Origin: Phoronis ovalis
Taxonomy: Eukaryota > Phoronida > Phoronidae
Assembly (NCBI GenBank): GCA_028565635.1
Contig: JAOXYB010021859.1
Location: forward strand, 1-17,079
Reading direction: 5' to 3'
Length of the DNA stretch: 17,079 nt
A model generated the notes under the pieces. That model saw nothing but the letters and a program-made list of their open reading frames with translations, did no database searches and was not told the DNA's origin. Of the stretch, positions 1-12,700 are shown piece after piece; within the stretch, counting starts at the first letter, position 1, and every line of letters starts with the position of its first letter. Made by a program: the position numbers and the translations under genes.

Positions 1-470
1 AAAATAAACAATATCGAAAATCGTCACGTAAAAGACGATACCAATGCTGGGTATCCTATAGATAGGATAAACAGCAATAATAAATTAAAAGCCACTGATT
101 TTTGCAATTTGTTTTATTCTCTATTTTGGCTAACAACCCATCTCTATTTGACTGTGTATATAATTACAATTTTGTAATGCTGCAACCACCTCAAATGTTG
201 ACAGACATTCCACATAAAAATGGCAAGTAAAAGCTCACACTTTGATTTTTTTTTACCTGCATAAAACACCCGACAAAATACATTACTGAATGTTATTTTG
301 GAAAAATTAACCGTTAATTCTAAACCTTAGACTTGTAATACAAAGTAAAGATCGGTTGTTTCATTACTGTTTCCTGGTTAAATTTATAAGTTTAATAGAG
401 AGATATCACCAAACTGATCCGAAGAGAAAACCTACTCAACCAATCAACAGAACACTAGGCATATTTATAT
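1..470. other. 3' flank of AHI1: UTR or intron, no gene seen
   Basis: The stretch is AT-rich with stops in all frames. It is the 3' UTR if the TGA at 471-473 is used, or the start of a further intron if the alternative donor is used. No splice acceptor with coding potential is evident. Confidence 0.6.
113..118 (-). terminator. candidate polyadenylation signal AATAAA
   Basis: This is the only AATAAA found on the minus strand between the stop codon and the left edge. It would give a 3' UTR of roughly 350-380 bases if transcription ends soon after. In AT-rich DNA such a hexamer is expected by chance, so support is weak. Confidence 0.3.
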
Positions 471-719
471 TCATACACTAAACCTACCCTTCTCTGTCAC
501 ATAATTTGCAGGTATGAAGCCTTGCTGTCCATCAGCTAATTCTCCCAACCACCAATTCTCATTGTCTTCAAGTATAATGTTAATGTTATCTCCTCTGACA
601 AAAGATAACTCATCAGACCTTTGAGCTTGATAATCATAGAGGGCAACAACCTGCCTGTGTTTGTCCATCAGTGTTTTGGATGGCGTAGTTGTGATGGAAA
701 ATTGAGCTTTACCATGAGT
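471..719 (-). CDS. AHI1: AHI1 exon y: SH3 domain and stop codon
   Basis: The acceptor is ATATTTCAG at 728-720. The frame begins [17 protein letters not shown], then a complete SH3 domain: [17 protein letters not shown] (1045-1061) with the ALYDY motif, the acidic RT loop [13 protein letters not shown] with the peptide-binding Trp pair (WW at 1077-1078), GFIPANYV (1088-1095) with the 3-10 helix Pro-Asn, and a TGA stop at 471-473. Human jouberin has [21 protein letters not shown] and NEDWWYGS at the same place as remembered. The domain is thought to bind proline-rich partners. The human protein continues about 80 residues past SH3. Here it stops eight residues after YV unless a possible donor at 487 is used. 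Confidence 0.94.
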   Translation of the reverse strand, partial: THGKAQFSITTTPSKTLMDKHRQVVALYDYQAQRSDELSFVRGDNINIILEDNENWWLGELADGQQGFIPANYVTEKGRFSV

Positions 720-3700
720 CTGAAATATATTTAATATTTAATACAATTTGTTGACTTTGAGCTAGCTTTTTATTAGGCTATCAAATATGTTACTTTTGGA
801 GGTTTTTCTTAATATATTTGTTTATATTTTTAAGAAGTAGCCTATTTTTTATTCTTTTGCTTTATAGTTTGTAATTATCATTTAAATATTTTGCCTTCAA
901 TTTAGGCAAAACATATTAGAATTTAATAAGTAGTGAATTTTATATTTTTCATTGCAGATAGCACTTTGACTTTGTCTTAAATTTTGTAAGACACGCTGAT
1001 TATTCAAGGCTTAAATAATGAAAGGAAATGTCACTTGTGTTAGTAACTAAGGCAAATCAATATCACAACATGATGACTAGTTATTATGGAAGAACATACT
1101 TACAGTATCTAAAGCAAGCTGAGCAGGCCTTGCACTACCATAAGGCATTGGGGACTGCTTGCCAACTGAAATACAGTTTAAGAACAGTGTTACTTTACCA
1201 GCTAGTTACATTTTGTAGTAGTAACAAATATGAGTTCCTAATCATAAAGCTGTGAATTCATCTCATTTCCATGGAATACTTTAGTCAGTGGGATACTGGA
1301 AATCTCTGTCTTCAATAATTTCAATGTTCCAATAGTGATTACATTTTTGAAACAAAGTAACTTAAAATACAGCACATTTTGACACACCACTTTATGTCTG
1401 AATTTTGACTTCCAGACTACCAATTCTTATTACAAATAAAACCACATTTAGAAATATTACAAAACATATTTATGCTTTACATTATATCTATGCTACTAAA
1501 CAAAAGGAGTGGATTTTTCTCACCGAAACGTGACATCTAGGCAAGTACCACTATCAGTGTGTCACTGTGTCTAGCTCCGTTAGATTACTTACGTTGTCAT
1601 TTACAGCAATTATTACTGTCAATGTCATATGCTTTGCACCAGCTGCAAAGTTTATGTTAAATACTAGCTCAGTGGCCGTTCCTAGCATTTAACCCATGCA
1701 TAATTGTGAGACATATTTCCCAACTACACCATCTCATTTAGGGTGTCTTGTGCAACAATTAGGGTCTTGTGTGCACATAGTGGTAACAACACCCTACTAC
1801 CGCTGTCTATTTGGCCTCCTGTAATCTTGTAAGGTCCATTTCTAGTTTTATAAAAACTTGAAAATGCATACCTGGACTAAATCCTGGTCTCCAACCACCT
1901 GAATGTTGTTTCTGGTACTGCATCTGTGAATTGTATAGCTGTTGCTGCATTGTAGCTAATTTAGTTGATGCTGCATGAGGAGATGTTGAGGCAACATTAG
2001 GGCTCTGAAACATAGAATGTACTATGTTCACACACAAAAATGAAACTGGCAAAATATAAAGGTATTGAATAAAATTTGCTTAAAGTTTTGTTACTGGTCT
2101 TTTTCAAAATCTCTTTCAAATAAAGTAGTTTAGCTTTCACAAACACAAATAACTGCCTTGATAAGATAAATTATCTATTTCTCCTTTACTTAAGTTGATC
2201 TTTTGAATTGTCAGCACCTTATTTAATAAATCTTGTGCAGACATTCTTATAGGCAATAGGTTGGTATAACAAAATGTTGTATAATAGAGTTAACAATAAA
2301 ACATTCCGCTGGAACACACATGTACACTCGTATCATTCAAAACACCACTCATTAATTCATTTCATTGAAAGGATAACGATAGAATCAACATATATGTCAT
2401 ATATACAATAGGAAGACCCACCAGTGGCCTTGATTGCATTGTTGTCAAGAAATCACTCTGATCAAACGTTGATCCCCATGTTCCATATGTTTGATCCATT
2501 GTTGCATCTAGTTGACGAGCTGGAGATTTGACACGCGGAGTTGAAAGCTGCAAAGTATTATGGGTGGGTTTATACAAGTGAGTGGACAAAGACAGCGTGC
2601 CATGATAAAAAAGCAGTCTGTAACTAGGCATATATATATTTGTTTCTGTTCATGTGTGCATCACTAAATATGTCAATCAATAATACAGTTCTAACAAGCA
2701 GAAATAAATCATTTTGAAGCTTCTTAAATTTTATCAAGTTACTATTGTTCACAACTTATAAAAAATATTTCTAAATTCCTAGTAAGAGTTTTGGACTTCG
2801 GTATATCCTGTATTAAAATGGCTACAGAACTTAGATTTCCAGAAAGAAACAGCAATATACAAGGTATTACCAGATTATTTACTGCTAGCAACTTCTTAGC
2901 TACTCGTTCTCTTCTGGTAGAATCTACAAGTGAGTAATCCTGCTTCTCAAGAGTTCTTGGTGTAGGAGGCAATCCCCTAAAAACAAAGTCATAGGATCTT
3001 GTAAAGAATTTTCAGCTCTGATTACTCCATAAAAGTTTCAAGCTGAATGCTTATGCTGTGCTTGCCTATTATTCTTTATTTTAGAAAAAATATTATTATT
3101 TATCAATTAAGTTTTTAAACACCTAATAGTAGGTGCAATTAACATCTCTTTGATAGAGATGGTATTATATATATTTCATGTTTTTAGTGGACTCAAATCC
3201 TAGGAAATCTTCAACAGTTTTGATGAGTATACATACTGCATCATTATCGAGCTACAACAACAATCTAACAGAGAATGTAACATTCAAAAAATTCTAGGAA
3301 GTTATGAATACAACAGCCAACTAGATAGGACCTTTACACAGAACCTTACTCACTTGCTCGCTTCTTCCAATTCTGATTGAAACAATGTTCCATCTGGAGC
3401 TCGTTTGACACCAGAGGGCTTGTATAATTTCGTAACTGATGACTTTATACCAGTATCATTTTGTGCAGCTGTAATGCAAAAATATTAGATGAGAATCAGT
3501 AAGAATGAATCATTTCTACATAGTTTCCTTAAATTTAAATCTTATGTCTGATATATATGACCTCATTAATGATTTGTATGCCCCTTATTTACTATAAAGA
3601 AGTACTCGATATGTTAGTTCCCCTTGTACACCTACATGTGTATACTAATATCTCTTCCTAATGGAATTGCAAAGGTTAGCAAAATACAGTCACACAGACA

Positions 3701-6700
3701 CCACTTGCAATAATTCATGAGATTTGGCAACAAAAATACTTCAATGTTATATGTTTTTCTTCATATAACTGTCTTTTAAGTTCTCTTTTATTTTCTCTTG
3801 TACTTTCCTATAACATCAAAACTAAATGTGATTTAATAAATAAAATGTCTACATAGATACTATTGCTGTTATGTTTGAAAACACATACTCACTGAACATG
3901 TACAATGCCTACCTTTTGGATCATATTTATATACTATAATAGGATGATTTTCACCAAAGGAACAGAAAGCCACCATGTGGTCATAAGGGTGGTAGTGTAC
4001 ATCAGATACAGGGTGTTTGTAATTCAGTTCAGCATACATGGCTACTTGATCACCTGAAAAAATATAAGACATGGTCATAAGGCATCATGTATGCCATCGT
4101 ATATGTCCAAATTCTAATTATACTACAAACAAGTATAATATATAAAGATAGTAAGATATGGAACATGAGCTGATACACTATTGAGAAGAATGACAGTTCT
4201 TCACATCCACCATGTTCCAACACAGATAAATTGGGCTGGAATTAAATGTATTATTTGCAAGCTGAAGTTTTGCGAAATGAATTTAACTACATTTTCTGTA
4301 CCAAATATATATTAGAAGGACAACAGGGAAACCAACTAATTTTATGCACAAAATGTTAGTGCAACTGAATGAGCTAAAATGATAACAGACACTCTCTTTT
4401 GATGTGACAATCTATTAGAACACAGCTACATTTATGTAAATAAACACAGAGCTGTTTACTAGGTTGAGTTGAAGTTGAATTTCTATGTAAGACTGATGTG
4501 ATCAAAAGAGGCTGCAAAACTTTCGTAGCCAAAACTGCATTTGCCAATACCAACCTGCAAACTGCAGAAAAAGATCCACTTTCAGAAATTCTCAAACCTG
4601 ACCTTTGATCCTTTTGATAGTATTTGTAACAAATTTGTATTTGGTACAGTCAAGTATTATTTTATTTACACTTACCTCTCATCTTGAGATTGAAAACAAT
4701 ATGCTGCCTGTGTCAAATTACACTGTGAAAGCTTCAAGTAATTTAAATGTATGACAACAAACTAATAATTTTAATAAAATAATAAGAACCTGTTTCTGCA
4801 TTCCACACATAAGCGGAACAATCTTCACTGCCAGACATGACAAATGTTCCACATGGAGTTATTGTGCTGCGTAACTGCTCTCGGAAATTCAAACCACCAT
4901 GATACCTCTGCATGATTGTTAGTCTGATAGAAGATATAATAGCTTTTATAAGCAAATGGAAAATACCATTGTTTTATTTTAAATTTCTGCAAAATAAATA
5001 TTTGACAAATAATTCTTCCTAAACCTTTCATAGAATTTGGAAACTGTAAATGACTTATTATCAGTAAATAAATGAAGATATTTTAGAAGAAAAACAGACA
5101 AATTTCGGTGAGTTAAATACTAAACAACCTGTAACTCTACAATCTCACAATTATTCACAATATCCCCTGGTGTATGAGCCTTGAAACTTTTACTAGTAAA
5201 GGTCTTATTACGGTGATCAGTATCTTTCTTAAGGGTGTGCAATAGCATTGTAGACTAAAATATATGTAACAACTCATTCAAATGCATATTCAAAAGAGTC
5301 ATAAACATCTAGATTCAAGTTACAGATATGGACAGCAATCATGTAATTAGCAGTCTGTAGGAGCCGTTCACTAAAATTTAAAATGGTTTATAAAATAATT
5401 TAAGTATAATTTTTCCTTCTGACAAAAACTTACATTCTAAGGTCCAGCATCCGCACTGTATTATCCCGACTGTGGACAAGAAGTCTTCTTTGAGATGGGT
5501 GGACAGAGATATAATTAATAGGTGTACCCTGAAAAATGAAAACAATGACAGTTATATATAAAACTACATTACTTAGTTAAGGTATGAACACAGTTCAACG
5601 CAATCTTTCTCATTCCAGATTCAACATAAAACTGTAATTATCCCTAATAGAAAGTCAGTTTGAATTCTAGCTACTCATCAAAACATATTCCTGGAGGTCA
5701 CTTAATAGAAAGTGATGATGGGTATGCCCAGTGCTCAAGGGGTCTATTTTTTGGCATGGCATCCATTTCAAGGGGTGCATTTTTACTATTTATTTTACCT
5801 TGTCCAGATTAAGGGTTTACCATCTTGTGCCATATAACTTAAGATCTATCTCTTCGCTTTAAGGGGTATTTTTTCACAATTTCAAAGAAACCAGCAAAGA
5901 ATCTGCAAGATCACCTGCATCAGTCAACAATACGACATACCATTATTGATATTTTGCCTTATATCTGGTTAAGGGATAGCTTTTTTTGATGATTTTGTTT
6001 CAAGGCATAGCTTTTTTGATGATTTTTGTTTCAATCAATGGGTATTTTTCAAAATTCATCTACCGGCAGGCATTTCTCAATCTTATTGGTGCCGGGTATA
6101 TCCATATGTAATCTGCTGTAGTGACCCCGGATCCATGATATTACTCCTATCCAAATTTATCTTAATTTATTCTAATTTTTACATTTAGTTTAGTTCAATT
6201 CGTTCATGCGTTTCTACTGTAGTTTAGCAATTTAATAATAAGATTTCATATTTTGGCCGAAATGACTCTGTAACATGTTAGAAGCCTGTCCTTGAAATAA
6301 GCACCTATAAAAAGTACATGAGCAGCCAAACGGTTTATAAAAGCATCCTGTCTTCTAAACGCATATATTTCCATATGTACTTACAATCAGCTCCTTGTCA
6401 TCTACCACTTTATACAAGCTCCAGTCTCCGGTGACACCTCTCCGTGATGGCTGCTCAGTGACATAAGCATTCCATATGTTAATTATGCCGGCACTGTCCC
6501 CTGCAAACAGCTTGTCACCATCCTCATTAAAGCATAAAGAATTTATATATCCCTTATGACCAATAAGTTCTTGTAAAAGCTACAACAAATTACATATATT
6601 TCAACCCGAGTAGTGTGCAGAATTATACTGAACACAAATAAATTTAATTATGAGTTTACAACTTACCATTTTAATGTCTTTTATACTAGTTTAATGTTAT

Positions 6701-9700
6701 AACTTTATTGGTTTTATAGTGCAAGTTCTTTTCCTCCTTAAATTAATTTGACATCTAAAAATGAATATACGGTCAACGATCTACCACAGATACACTCATT
6801 AGATTGGTGGCATAGATATTGTGCTTGATGAAACTATTGATTGCTAATGGTTAATAAGCGAACAGTATTTAAATATGTGACTGGAACATCTGTGGCCCAC
6901 TTCAGACATGTTCACCGACACTGATAACTAATGCTTTCTGTTCAGATATGATTAAGACAAAGGTTATAAAGATCTTGTATAATTCATATCCATGTACAGG
7001 ACATTATTTGTAATATATATAATTACTGTAAAAATATCACCATGTAGAACTGTACCTGTCCTTGATCTCCATCCCCGTCAGTACTCCACACCCTGACTAG
7101 TTGATCATAGCCACCGGTTGCCACTATTTGACTAACTCTGGGGTGAAACTGAGAAGTGTATACAAAAGATGGATGAGGAAGAATTTTTTCAGCTTTCAAA
7201 TCCAGTTTTTCAATATTCCAAACCCTGCATAATTAAAGTCATTTATTAAATACATAAAATCCGACATTCACTTTTTTCATCTTATTGAAATTTGTGACAT
7301 GTATAATGTTAAGTATATATAATTTATGATACTAACAGGTAAAAGTGCAATTCCATAAAATTCTTCTTCCAGTAGATTTTACCTCAAGTGTATGACAGCA
7401 ACAAAAAGGTTGTTTCAATTCTAGATGTCACCAACAAACAAATAAAATAATCAGATGTATCACCATATAATATGACAAACATCTTGCATGATAGCAGATA
7501 CTGGATCTATCATTATCAATTTTAGAATTTGTTAGATCTTGTACAACATACCTTGCTGTGGCATCAGATGAAGCAGACAGCAACAGTTTATTATTACGTG
7601 ACCAGCACAGATCATAGATAATACTGTAATGACCTAAAAATTGGGCCAAAAGATTTCCAGACGGAATCTGTAAGACAGCAAAAAAAAAATGTTGCTGAAT
7701 CAATGAATATATAATCAGATAAAATTTCAAGATGTGATACTTGATTTTTAAGAATGGATGCTGTAATTATTAGTCATGAATCGACTTGTTCTAGCAAGCT
7801 TTCTTATCGCAACCAGCATGAACACCATCTCACGAAAACTATTTTGCTTATATAATTGGGGATACAGTGGAAACTTAATCCCGTCTTAGCCTGATTTTTT
7901 GTTGATTCGGAGCAACCATACATCATACATTCTGGATGGATTATGGATCTCTGAGGGGATACTGTTCGTAACTTCCGATTCTTATTTTTTTTAGAAAATA
8001 TTGTTTCATGCGATTAAAAGTAGCTCTTAGATCTCACGAAGTCATGAGAGTACTATATGTTCTGAGCAATGGTAGAAGTATAGGTACTGATGATGCAGGA
8101 ATCTTGGTATAATTCTTAAACATCCAACGAGGTATTTGCCTGAAAACTGTTAATTTAATAAACTACCATTATTGAACAAATAAAATAACGAACTGTCACA
8201 TTGCTAACATATATTTATACATTTATTCTGTTGAAGCAAACAGATTCCTATGTCTACTTGGTATAGCCAAGCATCACGGCGATATAATACAGAGTATACG
8301 TCACAGTGACCTACTTTTTCTGACCTCCACAGAAGGTCAGTGACTGGTGTGGTTTTTTAAACTTAAAATTTTAGGATAAAAATATTTTGTGTGTGCAGAA
8401 ATTAATAAAAAAACACATTCGTAAAATATTGTAGTATTTTACTAACTGTACTGTAGTGCACTTTAACTGACTGAAGGCAAAAAAATGCCAGTAGTAGTAG
8501 AACTGAAATTTCTTAGGAGTACCTTACCTATCCAGAAAGCATAATCCATTTATAGATATACTTTTAACGGACTAGAATTACTGTTCTTTTTTTAAATATA
8601 GCTAATATCAAGTCTGCACATACAGTAGTATCACAACACTTACTTCATACAAAAATATTGGGTAGCCAATCTTGTCATGGCATGCGCATGCTAATTTCTT
8701 GCCATCGTTTGAAAATCTAAGCACAAAACAACCCATTCTCCCAGAAGGTAGTGACAATGTTAATTTATTTGGAATCTTGCACACTTGTCCTGCTAGGCGT
8801 GACCACTGTGTAGGCTCCTTCCTTTTGTCTTTTTTACTAAAGATATGACATAAGAGTTGGGATGAGAATGGGAAACTTAAAAACTGCTTCTGCTGGATTT
8901 ATACGTTTACTACACCTTATGCATAACTCCTTCTGTTCTATGAAATACAGTCAATCCCATTTTGCATGGATGTTGCAAGCTAGGTGAAGCGGACCAGATA
9001 GTACCTCTTTCTCATTCATGCTACAGTTGTTTAACTATTTTGGAGTTATTTACATGTTTACAGTATGGGGTATCAGAAAGTACGTTTTGAAAAATTCCAA
9101 CCTAGTGCATCGTTTCAACTGCAACCTATCAGCAGTTTGACAATTTTTCTTAACCATGATTTCTAATCAACTTGCATGTTAAAATGGAGTTTAATGTATG
9201 TAGCATTTTAATACAAAGATAACTTGCAAAAGTGAGATACGGTAAAAATAGGAAAACAGACTTGCAAGTACATATAAATTTATTCTAAAATGCTTACAGA
9301 GGAATATTAATCTTGAAACCACTTACCTCATAGTAAGATTTACATTCAGAGTTTTGAAATCCAAAAGAGAGACCGTTCCTTTTTCCTACAAAAACACATT
9401 TCACACCCTTTAATACATATTTACATTAACAAAACTTTGCAATTTTGATTTCGATTGTTTTGGATTTATACTGATATTAGATTAATCAAAAAACTGTGAC
9501 TATAGTTCAGTATAGTAGTCATTACTGTGTAGTAATAATCTATATAACATGGAGTAAGTACTCCTAACAGATTTGTATCTCATAACCTAAATAGTAGTAA
9601 TTAGTTCCAAAGCATGCTCCACAGTATACGCTAGGAGTTAAAAATGATTGAACATGTCATTTGAAGAATAAGACTTACTGCTTGAGTAGCATACATTGAT

Positions 9701-12700
9701 CTGGCTGCTGGCTCTACAGATTCAGGAGGACGGATACCACTGACAGTGACATACAAAGTGGATGGGTACATTGTGCGTTCAAATTTGGAATACCACTGAA
9801 AGACCTAAGAATAAAGCATGAAAGTATGTGAAGTTGATTAAAGAAAGCTCTGAAAGAAACAGACATTTTATTTTAACTAGTCTTTTTAGTGCAAATAGTA
9901 ATAAAGCATATTTTCAGACATATATCAAGGAATCACTGTTCTTTTACATAACTACGAATTGTACGTCCTTAATTTGCTGCTCCTCTTAACAAGAAATTTT
10001 CATAATACTATTTTCCCTGTCGTGATTCAACCTACCAGGCGTTTCATTTGTTCACTAAGGCAAAGCGTTGACTATTGTCCCGATAACATAAGCCATTTGC
10101 ATGCACTAGATAGCATAGTCGAATTTAACCAATTCCATTAAATGCACAAAGTTTTACGAATGATCAATCCAACAATCTTCGAGCACATGTACAATTCATT
10201 TATAAACAGAAGAATTGTGGGATCGATAGATTATAAAATTTTTGCAGGCCAACATTTATTTTTACAATTGCACTCATTTTGCAAGATGGCAGCTCTGCAA
10301 TATCCGCTGCCATCTACTGGTGTTACTTTTTAAATGTCCCTCATTATTTCCTCGTCACAAACATACCTCAACATCTGGTGAATACCATTTATATCCTACC
10401 ACTGGGTTGAACAGTTGTAATCTTAACTTCTTGCCTACATTTAGTCGACCATTAGCACCAAAAGGCTAAAATAAAAAAGATATAATCCTAATTGTTTTCC
10501 GGCATGCAATTTTGATAAAACTATTCTTGAAAGAACAAATTCAACTTAATTTGAAACTTTAAAGGATTAATGCATGTTGTGTCATGTAACATGAACAAAC
10601 AAATCATGCATGATTAAAGTTTTTATATAATAGCTAAGTTTTTAAATTCTTCTTATGTATGGCCACCTGAATGTCAAAGTGTACATAGAGTAATGCTGTA
10701 CTGCACATAAACAGACCTATAAAATTATATATTTTTTAAAAGGCTTAAAATTGCTTCAAGACAAAGTCACATTCACATATAATTACGCTAAACACGTACA
10801 GTATAGCACACTGTCCTACCTTAAGAAAACCCCAAGCAACTTTATGCCAGCCACCATCCTGTTTTGAGATTCTATACTGCCGTCCTGCTTTAGTCATTCC
10901 TACAAAGTCTAGCACCTACAAGAAAAAGAATATTCATTGATTTTGAAGAACACCACATTAACAAAATTATAATCTATATATGTTGTCTCTATTACAGATG
11001 GCAATGAGAGCTTATTAGTTAAAACCTGTTTATGTCCAACAATGGTTATGTGTTGCAAATATCTGTCACCTTCAAGACTGATCAAGCCCTTTTAGAACAG
11101 AAATAGTAAGGCTACCATAGGCTTTTATAATCCCTCAAACAACAATAATAAGTTCAGTAAAAAAAGTGGTTTGTAAAGTATTTGTAAGACTTAGTTTTCT
11201 TCAGATAAATTAACTTATCACCTGAAATAAACCCAAACAGATAAGACAACATTTTACCTCAAAAAATATAATGACTTTGGGTTCTGGATTGACAAAATAA
11301 TTGTAATTTTCATTGACTATTATAAGCTCCTCCCATGCCGGAATAATTGACATGTTTTTCTTAAAATCATATGGTTGGGTCATTATTGGCATTATGTAAT
11401 CCACATTGTCATTGGTTGTTTCATAGTGAGACATCACATTTCGATCTCTGAAAAACACACAGTGAAGATCAGTGAAAACAAAGCAGACAACGGCACTAGC
11501 TTCTAATAGTCTTATTTATTATTTTGCCTTCAACAGTAAGAGACAGAGCATTTAAATCATACTCATTTACATTTCTACAGAATTCAAATCAAACGATAAT
11601 GTACTGTTTGTTACCCACACTACACACTTTCAACCAATTCATAAAATTAATACATTTAAACTTTCAGTTCATGCCATGAAAAGTAAATTATTATTTAAGT
11701 GCCTGCTCATATCATAATACAAGTCCCATACAATCCACACCCAAACTCCCTGGTACCAACTCCTCAGTGACACAGTAATTTTTAAAATCCTTTTTTATGA
11801 TCAAGTACAGTTACGAACTTAAAAATATTGAAAAACAAAAGTATGAACACGAATCCAATCCAGAGAATCTGATATAATGCTTCGTATATGGTTCAGACTG
11901 AGTATTGTACACAGGACTTTGACACGGGTTTTGAGGAAGAAGCAATTTAATAAAATGCAATTTTGAAAGGAATGACCTGCAGGTAACAAGTGTTGAAAGA
12001 TTGAGTACATTTCTGAAAATGTACTGGATTGATTCAATCACAATATAAATATCATATGTCAACCTTTATTGTACCTTTAAACTTAGTGTTTTTGTCTGTT
12101 ACACCGGGTAGTAAATGTACTTGAAATTAAACAATTGTCTAAAGAAGTTCACACATAGTAGGCATAATATTAATTGTGAAGTCACTGTGATTTTGATGAA
12201 TATGTAAAATATGTAAATCATAAAATAAATCTATATATGTGTCTTTAATATTTACTCACTTTGTCTGCTTTTTCAAATATTGACCAGTAAGAGCATCAAC
12301 AATGTGTACCCTCACCAAAGGATGAGACATGTGGTAGTTAGTCTTTAATTTATCAGTTCTGTGAACTGTTATAGATAAAATTCTGCCATCGTCAGGAATT
12401 TCAACATAACGAACATTTTCTTCTACCGGTTCGTCAGAAAGCTCCTGTGGTGATTCTAAAAAGAACATTAAAATACTGCACGAAATGGTTTCCATTTCCA
12501 GGCAATAACATAGGACACTTTAATCATGTAGTTTGCACAGAAAGTAGAAATTTACTGCTCATGTTCTCAGAAAGAAAAATATGAAATCATGAATTCAAAA
12601 CAACTTTGAATTTGATCCTAGAAGGAAGAAATACAAACCATGGTGATAAATAAAACTCAAACAGAGTAGACTGATACAGGTAAATTATTTGCTAAAGATC

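Larger units (their letters stand above)
5529..6384 (-). other. AHI1 intron with interspersed repeat, 856 bases
   Basis: It lies between exons p and q. Its central half, about 5736-6150, is a repeat cluster of AAGGGGTA..TTTTT units that ends in an unusually GC-rich block near 6060-6135 (CCGGCAGG, GTGCCGGG, GACCCCGGATCC). The flanks are ordinary AT-rich intron. Confidence 0.7.

Noticed and set aside
1028-1255. Plus-strand 75-residue frame
   Set aside because: It overlaps the 62-base exon x on the other strand, whose phase and splice sites fit exactly. The plus-strand text has no recognisable domain.
5736-6150. A transposon open reading frame in the repeat cluster
   Set aside because: All frames contain stops, and no reverse transcriptase, transposase or other motif could be recognised.
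8300-8340. Small palindromes as a regulatory or nuclear-receptor site
   Set aside because: AGGTCA-like half sites in inverted order occur, but a single instance deep in an intron is expected by chance and nothing else supports it.
9959-10333. Consecutive plus-strand frames of 60 and 63 residues
   Set aside because: They lie in an intron and abut by chance. No family features.
11811-12062. Two overlapping minus-strand frames in an intron
   Set aside because: Hydrophobic text of random appearance. Exons g and h join in phase without them, and including either would break the conserved KKQTK/DRNV junction.
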